A DNA stretch of 34,530 bases from Thermoleophilia bacterium (GCA_025935275.1 JAICVP010000001.1:1-34530); one strand, 5' to 3'. Positions 22,673-30,814 are shown, counted from the stretch's first letter. Made by a program: numbers and translations. Notes: generated by a model not told the origin, from the letters alone.

Positions 22673-23485
22673 TTGTGCGGCATCGCGGGATATAGCCTCA
22701 GCGACTCGAGTCGGGTCGACCCCACCCTCGCAACGCAGATCCTCATGGCCGCGATCTCCGAACGGGGATCCGACGCAGCCGGCTATTGCTACCGGGGGCC
22801 TGACGTGGCGCTCGCGGTCCACAAGCAGCGCTCTGGCGCGAGCCGGCTCCTCGACTCCATCCGGGTGCCCGCCAAGGCGCGACAGGCTCTCGTCCACGTC
22901 CGCGACTACACGAAGGGCCATCCAAGCCTCGAGGCCAACAATCACCCGATCCGGCACGGATCCGTCGTCGGGATCCACAACGGGATCATCAAGAACGACG
23001 AGGAGATCTTCGCGGAGTACGGTTTCGAGCGGGCCGCGCCGCGGATGACCGTCGACTCCGAGGCAATCTTCGCGCTCATGGAGCTCGAGCGGAGTTCGCC
23101 GAAGGCCCTCGACAAGCTCTACGGCTCGATGGCGACGGCGTGGATGGATGAGCGCGAGCCCGAAGTCCTGTACCTCGCCCGTGGAATGGGCCGGCCGCTC
23201 TGGGTCGGCGAAGGGCGCAAGGAGCTCTTCTTCGCCTCGACGAAGGCAGCGCTCGAGCTCGTCGAGAGCTACGCAGGCGTCTCCCTCGTCAGCCGCGAAG
23301 TCTCCGAGGGCACGTTCCTCACGGTGAGCGGCGGACAGATCTCCGGCACGGATTCCTTCCGCCCCGACATGGAGTTCAGCGAGACCCCCCTCCCCGCCGT
23401 GCGGGCTCCCGAGGAACACCGCTCGTGCCTCGCGCTCCTCGCTTCGCTGGCCGCCCCGGCCGCGGCTCGCGCGGCTGCCCGCTAG
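22673..23485 (+). CDS. Stand-alone class II glutamine amidotransferase domain
   Basis: A 270-residue Ntn-hydrolase resembling the glutaminase half of GlmS. The start is placed at the TTG at 22673 because it puts Cys directly after Met (M-C-G-I-A-G), the N-terminal nucleophile required by the family; a GTG at 22664 would leave three extra residues. GlmS-like motifs are ERGSDAAGY, HVRDYTKGHPSLEANNHP, GIHNGIIKNDEEIF and TVDSEAIFALMEL. The SIS sugar-isomerase domains of GlmS are absent and no acceptor-domain gene is adjacent, so the ammonia acceptor is unknown. The C-terminus is Ala-rich (LASLAAPAAARAAAR) and overlaps the convergent gene by 110 bases. Confidence 0.85.
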   Translation: MCGIAGYSLSDSSRVDPTLATQILMAAISERGSDAAGYCYRGPDVALAVHKQRSGASRLLDSIRVPAKARQALVHVRDYTKGHPSLEANNHPIRHGSVVGIHNGIIKNDEEIFAEYGFERAAPRMTVDSEAIFALMELERSSPKALDKLYGSMATAWMDEREPEVLYLARGMGRPLWVGEGRKELFFASTKAALELVESYAGVSLVSREVSEGTFLTVSGGQISGTDSFRPDMEFSETPLPAVRAPEEHRSCLALLASLAAPAAARAAAR

Positions 23486-24059
23486 CCAGCCTCCGCTCCA
23501 CCTTCCGCAGAAACGCCGCCCAGGCGCCCTTGCGCGCGCCGAACAGCCGGTAGACCTGCCACTCGCTCGGGAGACTGGCGTCTCGGGCCCGTTCGCGCGC
23601 CCAGTCCTCGAACGTCGGCAGGCGCCGAAGCCTCGTCGCGATGCGCACGCCCTCCTCCACGGCGCGATCCGAGCGCTCCTTCGTAGCCGGAACATCGAAG
23701 CCGGCTGCCCGGAGTGCGGCGCGGAAGGAGCCGAATGCCTGCCAGTAAAGCGACTTCGAGGGCATCGACCGGCGCCTCGTCACGAGGTCCGCGCCCGTCG
23801 GAGTCCTCCCCAGCTCCTGGCCGAGCTCCCGGAGCTGCAGCAGGAGCTCTTCACGCGTCGCGAAGCGCCGCGCGACGAGCCCGGCCCGCCGCTTGGCCCG
23901 GTTCCAGCTTCCGAAGCGCGCCACGATGGTCTGGGGGTGCGGCTTCGCCCTGGGATCCAGTGCGAACTCCCGCATCGTCGGGGAGCGACCAAGTCTTCTC
24001 GCGCAGCCCCGGAGCTCCCTCAGGAGCAGCTCGTCCGTGTATCGCTGCGACCGGGCCAT
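23376..24059 (-). CDS. HNH-associated repeat protein without nuclease domain
   Basis: A 227-residue basic protein with three copies of a roughly 50-residue helical repeat known from homing-endonuclease-associated proteins. Copy 1 is LLRELRGCARRLGRSPTMRE to FGSWNRAKRRAGL; copy 2 is LLLQLRELGQELGRTPTGAD to FGSFRAALRAAGF; copy 3 is RIATRLRRLPTFEDWA to FGARKGAWAAFLRKV. These modules probably bind DNA. No HNH, LAGLIDADG or GIY-YIG nuclease motif is present. The tail (SGQPREPRPGRPAKRGARG) is Arg/Pro-rich. The last 110 bases lie opposite the amidotransferase 3' end, so one of the two C-termini may be read-through. Possibly a regulator or a domesticated remnant of a mobile nuclease. Confidence 0.75.
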   Translation of the reverse strand: MARSQRYTDELLLRELRGCARRLGRSPTMREFALDPRAKPHPQTIVARFGSWNRAKRRAGLVARRFATREELLLQLRELGQELGRTPTGADLVTRRRSMPSKSLYWQAFGSFRAALRAAGFDVPATKERSDRAVEEGVRIATRLRRLPTFEDWARERARDASLPSEWQVYRLFGARKGAWAAFLRKVERRLASGQPREPRPGRPAKRGARGTSGVPREPARRGGGSR

Positions 24060-24106
24060 GGCGGTCGCCGCAAAGGATAGAGCAGGCTAGACCGCCCGCA
24101 AGAGGC

Positions 24107-26854
24107 TCAGGCGGTGGCGATGAGCTTCGAGGGCGGCTCGGCCTCGCCGGGCTCCTCGGTTTGGAGCAGGCGCTCGAGCGCCGAGACGCAGCGCGGGCAG
24201 AACTGGCTTCCCGATCCACGCCTGAGCTCGTCGAGAGCCTCGTCGGCGGGCCGGGCGGCGCGATAGATGCGCGTCGTGAGCATCGAGTCGAGCGCGTCGG
24301 CGACGTGAATGATGCGGGCGCCGAGCGGGATCTCCTCGCCCGAGATGCCGTCGGGATAGCCGGTGCCGTCGAAGCGCTCGTGGTGGTGGCGGATCGCAGG
24401 CACCGCGTCCTGCAGGAAGCCGAGGCGGTCGATGATGCGCGCGCCCTCGTCCGCGTGGCGCTGCATCAGGGCCCACTCGTCGGGCGTGAGGCTCGCCGGC
24501 TTCAGGAGGATGGCGTCCGGAATCGCGAGCTTGCCGATGTCGTGGAAGAGCGCCGCGTGTCCGAGGAGGTCGAGCTCGGCCTGCGAGAGACCCAGCTCCC
24601 GGCCGATGGCGAGGGCGAGCTGCTGGACGCGGCGCGAATGGCCGGCCGTGTAGGCATCCCGCGCGTCGACGGTTGCAGAGAGGCTCTCCATCGCCGCGGT
24701 CGAGCGCTCCTTCAGCAGCCGGTTCGCCTGCTCGAGGGAAACGTTCTGCTGGCGGATGGTCTCGGCGGCGCTGCGCAGCTTCTTCGTCGACTTCTCCGTG
24801 TGGCCGAGGTAGGCGGCCATCGTCTTGCGCATCAGGAAGAGCGGCAGGACGAAGACCGCGAGGCCGTAGAGGCCGATGGCGGAGTAGGCGAGCGCGATCG
24901 CCCCGCCGACCGCACCGAAGGCCACGTAGTGCGGCAAGAGCCACGAGAAGCGCTCGTTCCAGACACTCCTCCACTTGTCGTGCCCTTCCAGCGCCATCGC
25001 GCCCGAGAGGAGCCCCGTGTTGACCACGAAGTACGCGCCGCCGGCGACGAGGCCGGCCGCTGCGATGACGAGCTCGCCCGTGCGGGTCTCGCTGGAGCCG
25101 ATGCTGAACACGGCCGCCGCTGCGAGTGAGGCGAGGCTGAGCGCGCCGATGTTGAAGCAGACGTAGTACCAGGCATCGCGGCGTGAGCTCCACTCGACCG
25201 CGACGGTGGCCACGGCGAGCGGCAGCGCCGCTCTCGGGCCGAAGAGCGCTGCGCCGGCGAGGGCGCCGACGGCGCTGACCGAGATCGAGCCCGCTTCCAT
25301 CTCGAGGGAGAGCGCCTGCCCGCCGCCGACGAGGATGATGATCGCGATCAACCCGATCAGGTTGTCGTTCGTCCCGAGGAAGGCTCCCGCGATGCCGGCG
25401 CCGATCCCCGCGATGGAGACGAGGGCGACCAGCGAAGCCACGGGCGGCGACAGTGCGAGGAAGTGCGGACGGCCGGGCGAGTGCGGTCGCGGCTGCTGCT
25501 GCTCGCGGCGCTCGCTTGCTCGCTGCTTGGGGAGCGCACGCGAGACGACGGAGGCGTACTCCCCGTCCTCCGGCACGGCGGCGAGGCGCGCGGGCCGCTC
25601 GGAGGGCGAGAGGAGCAAAGGCTCGGAACTTGCGCCCTGGACGCGGTTCCGCCCCTGGAGCTTCGCGCGGTAGACGGCCAGGTCGGCCTGGTGGATGAGC
25701 TCGTTCGGGTCCGCCCCGTCCTTGGGGAAGCCCGCGACGCCGAGCGAGACCGTGGCGCGGATCGGCTCGCTCGAGGTCTCGACCTCGAAGCGGCGGTCGG
25801 CAACCGCCCGCCGGATGCGCTCGGCGATCTCGAGCGCTTGCTCCGGCGGGGTCTCCGGCAGCAGGATGGCGAACTCCTCGCCACCGAACCGTGCGGGCAC
25901 GTCGTAGTGGCGAAGCTGCTTGCGGAAGACCTCTGCAATGCCCTTGAGGACTGCGTCGCCGGCGAGGTGGCCGTACGAGTTGTTGATGTCCCTGAGGAGG
26001 TCGAGGTCGGCCATGATGATCGACATCGGCCGGTCCATCCGGCTCGCCCGGACGAGCTCCTCACGCAGCTCCCCCGCGAAGTAGCGGGCGTTGAAGAGCC
26101 CGGTCTTCGGATCGACGCGCGCCTCCTCCTGGAGGGCCGGGACGCTCAGCGAGCGGTGGATCAGGAGGAGCGGGGCGACTGCGGTGGGAAGCAGCCAGGG
26201 ATTCCACGTCCAGATGGCCGCGAAGGCGACGCCCAGCGCCGCAAGGACGAAGTCGGTCGAGAGGCTCTCTGCGGAGAAGAGCCCGGTCTCACGAAGCGTG
26301 TGCCCGCGCGCGAAGTGGAGCATGGTCGCGAGCAGGACGTGGTTCAGGGTGACGAAGACGACGGAAGCAGCGAGCCCGGCCAGCGCGAAGGTCACGTCCG
26401 GGTTCAGGTCCCAGCTTTCCACCAGGGTGACCGCCCCCCACGCCGCCAGCCCGTTCAGCGTGTAGTTGGCGATGTTGAAGCCCTGGATGTACCAGGGGTA
26501 GCGCACCTTCAGCCATTCCGGGATGTGCTGCACGACGCCCATGAGGGCGACGAGCTCCGGCGGGAGCAGCATCGCGGCCGGAATGAGGAAGACGATGGTC
26601 GTGTGGTAGCTCTGGTCGCGGGGCGTCCGCACGACGAAGAGCTGTGCGACGGCCGCGCAGGAGGCGAGCACGAGGAACGTCGGCCAGCCGTGCGTTCCGG
26701 GCTTCAGGTGCGAAAGCGGAACCAGAGCCGCGGCGACGGCGATTGCGGCGATCGTGAAGAGGTAGGCCTTGGCCTGGCGCGAGAGCGATTCCTCGGGCGG
26801 CTCGGGCCCGCTGCGGCGCTCGGTGGCGCCAAACTCGCTCGAAACTGCGCTCAT
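24107..26854 (-). CDS. Two-module membrane GGDEF / HD-GYP c-di-GMP enzyme
   Basis: A 915-residue inner-membrane protein joining two sensor-output modules. Residues 28-235 have about seven helices. Residues 245-410 are a GGDEF domain with GGEEF (324-328), the metal Asp in ADLDLLRDINNSYGHLAGD, and the inhibitory RxxD (Arg315-Asp318) exactly five residues before the active site. A polar linker leads to a second multi-helix segment (about 470-690), a coiled coil (TEKSTKKLRSAAETI), and an HD-GYP domain (about 725-890) with HSRRVQQLALAIG, LFHDIGKLAIPDAIL and HHHERFDGTGYPDG. Both active sites look intact, so it could make and break c-di-GMP. The start is preceded by GGAGTGA at a good distance. Confidence 0.92.
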   Translation of the reverse strand: MSAVSSEFGATERRSGPEPPEESLSRQAKAYLFTIAAIAVAAALVPLSHLKPGTHGWPTFLVLASCAAVAQLFVVRTPRDQSYHTTIVFLIPAAMLLPPELVALMGVVQHIPEWLKVRYPWYIQGFNIANYTLNGLAAWGAVTLVESWDLNPDVTFALAGLAASVVFVTLNHVLLATMLHFARGHTLRETGLFSAESLSTDFVLAALGVAFAAIWTWNPWLLPTAVAPLLLIHRSLSVPALQEEARVDPKTGLFNARYFAGELREELVRASRMDRPMSIIMADLDLLRDINNSYGHLAGDAVLKGIAEVFRKQLRHYDVPARFGGEEFAILLPETPPEQALEIAERIRRAVADRRFEVETSSEPIRATVSLGVAGFPKDGADPNELIHQADLAVYRAKLQGRNRVQGASSEPLLLSPSERPARLAAVPEDGEYASVVSRALPKQRASERREQQQPRPHSPGRPHFLALSPPVASLVALVSIAGIGAGIAGAFLGTNDNLIGLIAIIILVGGGQALSLEMEAGSISVSAVGALAGAALFGPRAALPLAVATVAVEWSSRRDAWYYVCFNIGALSLASLAAAAVFSIGSSETRTGELVIAAAGLVAGGAYFVVNTGLLSGAMALEGHDKWRSVWNERFSWLLPHYVAFGAVGGAIALAYSAIGLYGLAVFVLPLFLMRKTMAAYLGHTEKSTKKLRSAAETIRQQNVSLEQANRLLKERSTAAMESLSATVDARDAYTAGHSRRVQQLALAIGRELGLSQAELDLLGHAALFHDIGKLAIPDAILLKPASLTPDEWALMQRHADEGARIIDRLGFLQDAVPAIRHHHERFDGTGYPDGISGEEIPLGARIIHVADALDSMLTTRIYRAARPADEALDELRRGSGSQFCPRCVSALERLLQTEEPGEAEPPSKLIATA

Positions 26855-26953
26855 CTATGTCACTCCAGGGGACGCCATACGCCGTTGGACGCTCCGTTCC
26901 ACGCATGCGCGCGGGGCCGCAGAGCCATAACTGCAAGGTACGACCTGCAGAAA

Positions 26954-26981
26954 GGGGGAGCGTCCCCCGTTCGAGGGACGC
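26954..26981 (-). promoter_or_regulatory. Two mutually exclusive hairpins upstream of the GGDEF/HD-GYP gene
   Basis: GGGGGA-GCG-TCCCCC (26954-26968) and GCGTCCC-N8-GGGACGC (26960-26981) are both perfect and share bases, so only one can form. They lie 100-127 bases upstream of the GGDEF/HD-GYP start and also downstream of the first subtilase gene in the same direction of transcription. This could be an attenuator-like switch or a terminator with a fortuitous alternative fold. Confidence 0.38.
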
Positions 26982-27052
26982 CCTGACTAGGTTAGAAAGT
27001 TCCCCCGAAAGGGTGAGCCCGGCGGTTCAGGGCTCTGCTCAGCGCCCGAGGA

Positions 27053-28858
27053 TCACGGGAGCGGCAGAGCGGTCGTGTCGAGCCCGAGGTCGGCTGCGAA
27101 CTGTGCGAGCTCGGCGTCGCTCAGATACTCGCCATCCTCGGACGGCGCCTCGACCTCGGCGTTGTCCGACCAGGAGGCCGAAGCCCACGAGGCGCTCGCC
27201 CACGAGGCGGCCGACTGGGAGTCGCTCGCCCAGGAGGCCGAAGCCCACGAGGCGGAGGCCCACGACGCGCTCGCCCAGCTGGCGGAGTTCCAGGACGCGG
27301 AGGCCCAGGAGGCGTCCGACCACGAGGCGCTCGCCCAGGACGCGTTTGCCGAGGCCGTGCTGGCCCAGCTCGCGGCGTCGAAGACCTTGCCGCCGCTGAT
27401 GTCCGTCCCGATGAACCGGTTCAGCGCCGCGTTCGGGTTCGGAGCGCTCGAGAGCGCCACCGCCTTGGCGACGTCCACGATCCCGACGCCCTGCGAGAGG
27501 GGTGCGGCATTCGGCGTCCTGCTCGCGGTCAGCATGAGCGCGCCCTTGACCTGGTCGGGCGTCCACGTGGGATGCGCCGAGAGGATCTGGGCAGCCGCGC
27601 CAGCCACCACGGGGGCGGCGAAGGACGTGCCGGAGAGCTGGATGTAGCCGGGGGCGACGACGCTCGTCGGCTTCTCGGTAACGAGGGTCGAGGCGGTCGG
27701 CACCGGGCCGACCATGTAGCGGCCGGGAGCGCCGATATCCGGCTTCGCGAAGCCGTCCAGCGTGTAGCCGTAGGCCGACCAGGGTGCCGCCAGGTCGTCG
27801 CTCGTCGACACGGAGCCGTCGATGTCATCCGCGCCGACCGTGATCACGAAAGGATCGTTGCCCGGGGCGAACGGAACGCCGCTCGGCCTGCCGTCGACAC
27901 CGTAGTTGCCGGCGGCGACCACCACGACGACGCCCGAGAACCAGAGTCGCTCGACCGCCTGATCCAGCGGGTCGTACATGAAGCTGTTCGCCTGCGATGA
28001 GTGGAGCGAGAAGTTCGCGACGCGGATCCCGTACTTGTCCTTGTTCGCGAGGATCCAGTCGGCGGCCGCGATGACGTCGCGCGTCATCGCCATGCCCTGA
28101 TCGTCCATGACATCGATCGAGACGAGCTTGGAAGCGGGCGCAGCGCCGGCATAGCCGTCGCCGGAGCCCGCTGCGATACCGGCCACGAAGGTGCCGTGGC
28201 CGCGGCCGTCGCCGGCTGAGTTGCCCGTCAGCGAGGTCATGTTCGCCTGAGCGACGACGCGGCCGCCGAAATCGGGGCGCGAAGCGTCGATGCCCGAGTC
28301 GACGACGGCGATCGTCGGCGTCGCCGCAGCCGTTCCGTTCGCCCAGAACTTCTGGACGCCGGAGACGAACGGCCAGCGCTGCTTGTTCGAGAGGCCGCCG
28401 GCGAGTTGGACGGGAGCGTCGGTGGTGATCGCGGCGATGCCCGGCTTCGAGACCAGGTGGACGATCTGCGCGCCGGTGAGGTTCGCTGCGACGCCGTTCA
28501 CCGAGGTGAACTGCCGCTTGATGCCCTTCGCAGCACCGCGCTCGCCGCTCTTGAGCTCGTTCTTGACGACCGAGGCGATCGCGGCGGTCGACTTGTCGGG
28601 GTTGCCCTGGATGATGACGTTGAATGTCTGCGACGGGCTCGCCTTCGCGGACGAGAGGAGCCCCGGCGTCGTGTAGGCGTAGCGCGAGGCGGCGCCTGCG
28701 GCCGACGAGGCCGTCAGCGCCAGCGCAACGACGACAAACGAGACGAAGCCGCGTCCACCCTTCCCCCAGAGCGCGCTCGAGCGCGTCTCGCCCTTTGCGG
28801 GCTTACCCCAGAGGGCACTCTTCCGAAGATCTCCGTGGGTACCACGATCGAGCCGCAT
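27053..28858 (-). CDS. Secreted subtilase A with ASW repeat and C-terminal tail
   Basis: A 601-residue S8-family serine peptidase from the ATG at 28858. Residues 14-19 and 28-33 are SALWGK, before the export segment (GFVSFVVVALALTASSAAGA). Residues about 75-150 resemble an I9-type propeptide (FNVIIQGNPDKS, VNGVAANLTGAQI). The catalytic domain carries Asp187 (AVVDSGI), His221 (GRGHGTFVAG), oxyanion Asn318 (AAGNYG) and Ser412 (SGTSFAAP), so it should be active. Residues 496-563 hold 12 copies of ASW, mostly at five-residue spacing, then an acidic tail (DNAEVEAPSEDGEYLSDAEL and on) not found in the other two copies. It is the most diverged of three tandem paralogues and the last in transcription order. 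Confidence 0.9.
   Translation of the reverse strand: MRLDRGTHGDLRKSALWGKPAKGETRSSALWGKGGRGFVSFVVVALALTASSAAGAASRYAYTTPGLLSSAKASPSQTFNVIIQGNPDKSTAAIASVVKNELKSGERGAAKGIKRQFTSVNGVAANLTGAQIVHLVSKPGIAAITTDAPVQLAGGLSNKQRWPFVSGVQKFWANGTAAATPTIAVVDSGIDASRPDFGGRVVAQANMTSLTGNSAGDGRGHGTFVAGIAAGSGDGYAGAAPASKLVSIDVMDDQGMAMTRDVIAAADWILANKDKYGIRVANFSLHSSQANSFMYDPLDQAVERLWFSGVVVVVAAGNYGVDGRPSGVPFAPGNDPFVITVGADDIDGSVSTSDDLAAPWSAYGYTLDGFAKPDIGAPGRYMVGPVPTASTLVTEKPTSVVAPGYIQLSGTSFAAPVVAGAAAQILSAHPTWTPDQVKGALMLTASRTPNAAPLSQGVGIVDVAKAVALSSAPNPNAALNRFIGTDISGGKVFDAASWASTASANASWASASWSDASWASASWNSASWASASWASASWASASWASDSQSAASWASASWASASWSDNAEVEAPSEDGEYLSDAELAQFAADLGLDTTALPLP
27170..27373 (-). repeat. 15-bp coding repeat (ASWxx) in subtilase A
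   Basis: Twelve ASW units in 204 bases, mostly ASASW, with two longer spacings (STASANASW and SDSQSAASW). The units are more uniform in sequence than in the other two genes and are followed by a unique acidic C-terminal tail. Confidence 0.85.
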
Positions 28859-28954
28859 TAGATCTTGTCCCTCTCCCTTTCCCTCCCCCACCAAGGCCGC
28901 AGGCCCGGGTGAGGTTTGCAACGCCAGGTCGCAAGCTAGGGCCTCGCAAAGAGA

Positions 28955-28984
28955 GGAGCCTCCCCCTTTTGTGGGAGAGGCTCC
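28955..28984 (-). terminator. Hairpin between subtilases B and A
   Basis: GGAGCCTC (28955-28962) pairs with GAGGCTCC (28977-28984), extended by CCC/GGG across one mismatch, with loop TTTTGT. On the transcribed strand it follows the stop of subtilase B by about 50 bases and is followed by TCTCTTTG. It is nearly identical to the hairpin at 30903. Confidence 0.6.
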
Positions 28985-29035
28985 GAATTTCCCTCGTTTG
29001 GGGGATCAGCGCCCCCCGGGGGCGCATGCCCCGTT

Positions 29036-30814
29036 CTAGGAGGCCCAGGCGGCCGCTGCCCAGCTGGCGGCGTTCCAGCTCGCCGCGGCCCACGAGGCGG
29101 CTGCCCACGAGGCGCTGTTCCAGGAGGCCGAGGCCCAGCTCGCCTGGTTCCAGGAAGCACTCGCCCAGGAGGCCTGGTTCCAGGAGGCACTCGCCCAGGA
29201 GGCCTGGTTCCAGGAAGCCTGGTTCCACGACGCCTGGTTCCAGGAAGCGTCCGCGGTGGCCGCGTTCGACCAGCTGGCCGAGTCGAAGGCCGGGGCCCCG
29301 GTGGAGTCCGGCGTGACGTACTGGTTCAGGCCCGCATTCGGGTTCGGAGGCGTGCCGCCGGCCAGGGTGCTGTAGTCGAATCCGTACGCGCCCTTGACGT
29401 TCAGCTCGCCGACGCCGAGCCCCATGCCTGAGGCCGTCGCGCGCGCGGTCAGCATGAGAGCGCCCTTGACCTGGTCCGGCGTCCAGTTCGGATACTTGGC
29501 GAGGAGCTGTGCAGCCGCTCCCGAGACGATCGGAGCCGCGAACGACGTGCCCGACATCCACATGTAGCCGCTCGCGGTCACGCGCTCGGGATGCTCGAGA
29601 GGCATCGTCGCCGTGGCCTGCACCGGGCCGATGAGCGTGCGCCCGGGGGCGCCGATGTCCGGCTTCGCGAAGCCGTCCAGCGTGTAGCCGAAGGCCGACC
29701 AGGGAGCCGCGAAGTCGTCACCGCGGTTCGTGGGGGTGCCGTTCAGGTCGGCCGCGCCGACGGTGATCACGAAGGGATCGTTGCCGGGCGCGTAGGCGAC
29801 CGTCGTCGGGAGTCCGTCGACGCCGTAGGTCCCTGCAGCGACGACCACGACCACACCGTTGAACCAGAGCTTCTCGACCGCCTTGTTGAGCGGGTCGTAC
29901 ATGAAGCTGCCGGAGACCGTCGACTGCAGCGAGAAGTTCGCGACGCGGATGTTGTAACGAGCCTTGTTCGCGAGGATCCAGTCCGCCGCGGCGATCACGT
30001 CGCTCGTGATCGCCATGCCGTTGTCGTCCATGACGTCGATCGAGACGATCGGAGCCGTGGGGGCGGTGCCGGCATAGCCGTCGCGCGAGCCGGCAGCGAG
30101 GCCCGCCACGAGCGTTCCGTGGCCGCGGCCGTCGCCGCTCGAGTTCGGCAGCAGGCTCGTCATGGTCACCTTGGCGACCACGCGCGTGTTGCAGCCGACC
30201 CCGGTGTCTCCGAAGTCCGCGCGGCAGGACTGGACGCCCGAGTCGACCACTGCGATCGCCGGGGTTTTCAGGTTCGGATTCCAGACGTCGGCCGCGCTCA
30301 CAGCGCTGACCCAGTTCTGGTTGCTGGAGAAACCGTTGTTGTAGACGGACAGGCGAATCTTCGAGTCAGGGGTGATCGAGAGGATCCCCGTCCGGCCCGC
30401 GAGCTCGACGATCTGGGCGCCCGTCAGCTGGGCAGCCACGCCGTTGACGCTGGAAAACGTCCGCGTGAGGCCCTTGGCCTTCCCGGGCTTCGCCGCCGTC
30501 GAGTCGACGACCGTGTTCGCCACCGCGGAGCTCTTCGTGCCGCGCTTGCCCTGGACGATGACGGAGAAAAGCTGATTGGGGTGTGCCTGGGCGTCCGCCA
30601 TGAGGCTCGCGGGGACGATCGCGCTCTTGCCCTGAACCGAACGGTCGCCTGCCGTCGCCGCGACGGGAGCCGCCAGAGCGACGACGAGCGCCATTGCCAC
30701 GAAGCCTCGTCCGGGCTTGCCCCACAGGGCGCTCGAGCGAGTCGAGCCCTTCGCGGGCTTGCCCCAGAGGGCGCTCTGCCGAGTGTCTCCGTTTCTACCG
30801 CGTTCCAGCCGCAT
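29036..30814 (-). CDS. Secreted subtilase B with ASW repeat; oxyanion Asn replaced
   Basis: A 592-residue S8-family protein from the ATG at 30814. SALWGK occurs at 14-19 and 28-33, then a hydrophobic export segment (GFVAMALVVALAAPVAATA). A propeptide-like part (LFSVIVQGKRG) precedes the subtilase domain with Asp191 (AVVDSGV), His232 (GRGHGTLVAG) and Ser424 (SGTSFAAP). The oxyanion-hole position, Asn in both paralogues, is Thr329 here (AAGTYG), which should lower activity strongly. A short insertion after the Asp motif carries Cys197 and Cys208, absent from the neighbours and able to form a disulfide. Residues 513-590 are 14 ASW units plus one AAW, and the protein ends two residues later. Middle gene of three tandem paralogues. 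Confidence 0.9.
   Translation of the reverse strand: MRLERGRNGDTRQSALWGKPAKGSTRSSALWGKPGRGFVAMALVVALAAPVAATAGDRSVQGKSAIVPASLMADAQAHPNQLFSVIVQGKRGTKSSAVANTVVDSTAAKPGKAKGLTRTFSSVNGVAAQLTGAQIVELAGRTGILSITPDSKIRLSVYNNGFSSNQNWVSAVSAADVWNPNLKTPAIAVVDSGVQSCRADFGDTGVGCNTRVVAKVTMTSLLPNSSGDGRGHGTLVAGLAAGSRDGYAGTAPTAPIVSIDVMDDNGMAITSDVIAAADWILANKARYNIRVANFSLQSTVSGSFMYDPLNKAVEKLWFNGVVVVVAAGTYGVDGLPTTVAYAPGNDPFVITVGAADLNGTPTNRGDDFAAPWSAFGYTLDGFAKPDIGAPGRTLIGPVQATATMPLEHPERVTASGYMWMSGTSFAAPIVSGAAAQLLAKYPNWTPDQVKGALMLTARATASGMGLGVGELNVKGAYGFDYSTLAGGTPPNPNAGLNQYVTPDSTGAPAFDSASWSNAATADASWNQASWNQASWNQASWASASWNQASWASASWNQASWASASWNSASWAAASWAAASWNAASWAAAAWAS
29045..29278 (-). repeat. 15-bp coding repeat (ASWxx) in subtilase B
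   Basis: Tandem 15-base units encoding Ala-Ser-Trp plus two residues (mostly NQ, AS or AA). Many units are nearly identical at DNA level, so copy number may change by slippage. The unit phase is kept apart from one ten-residue gap near the start. Confidence 0.85.

Noticed and set aside
22574..23695. A long N-terminal extension of the second sigma factor frame.
   Set aside because: It runs antisense through the amidotransferase gene and has no sigma features; the GTG at 22573 fits the sigma start.
25463..26986. A 507-codon plus-strand open frame.
   Set aside because: It lies opposite the GGDEF/HD-GYP gene and has no domain pattern of its own.
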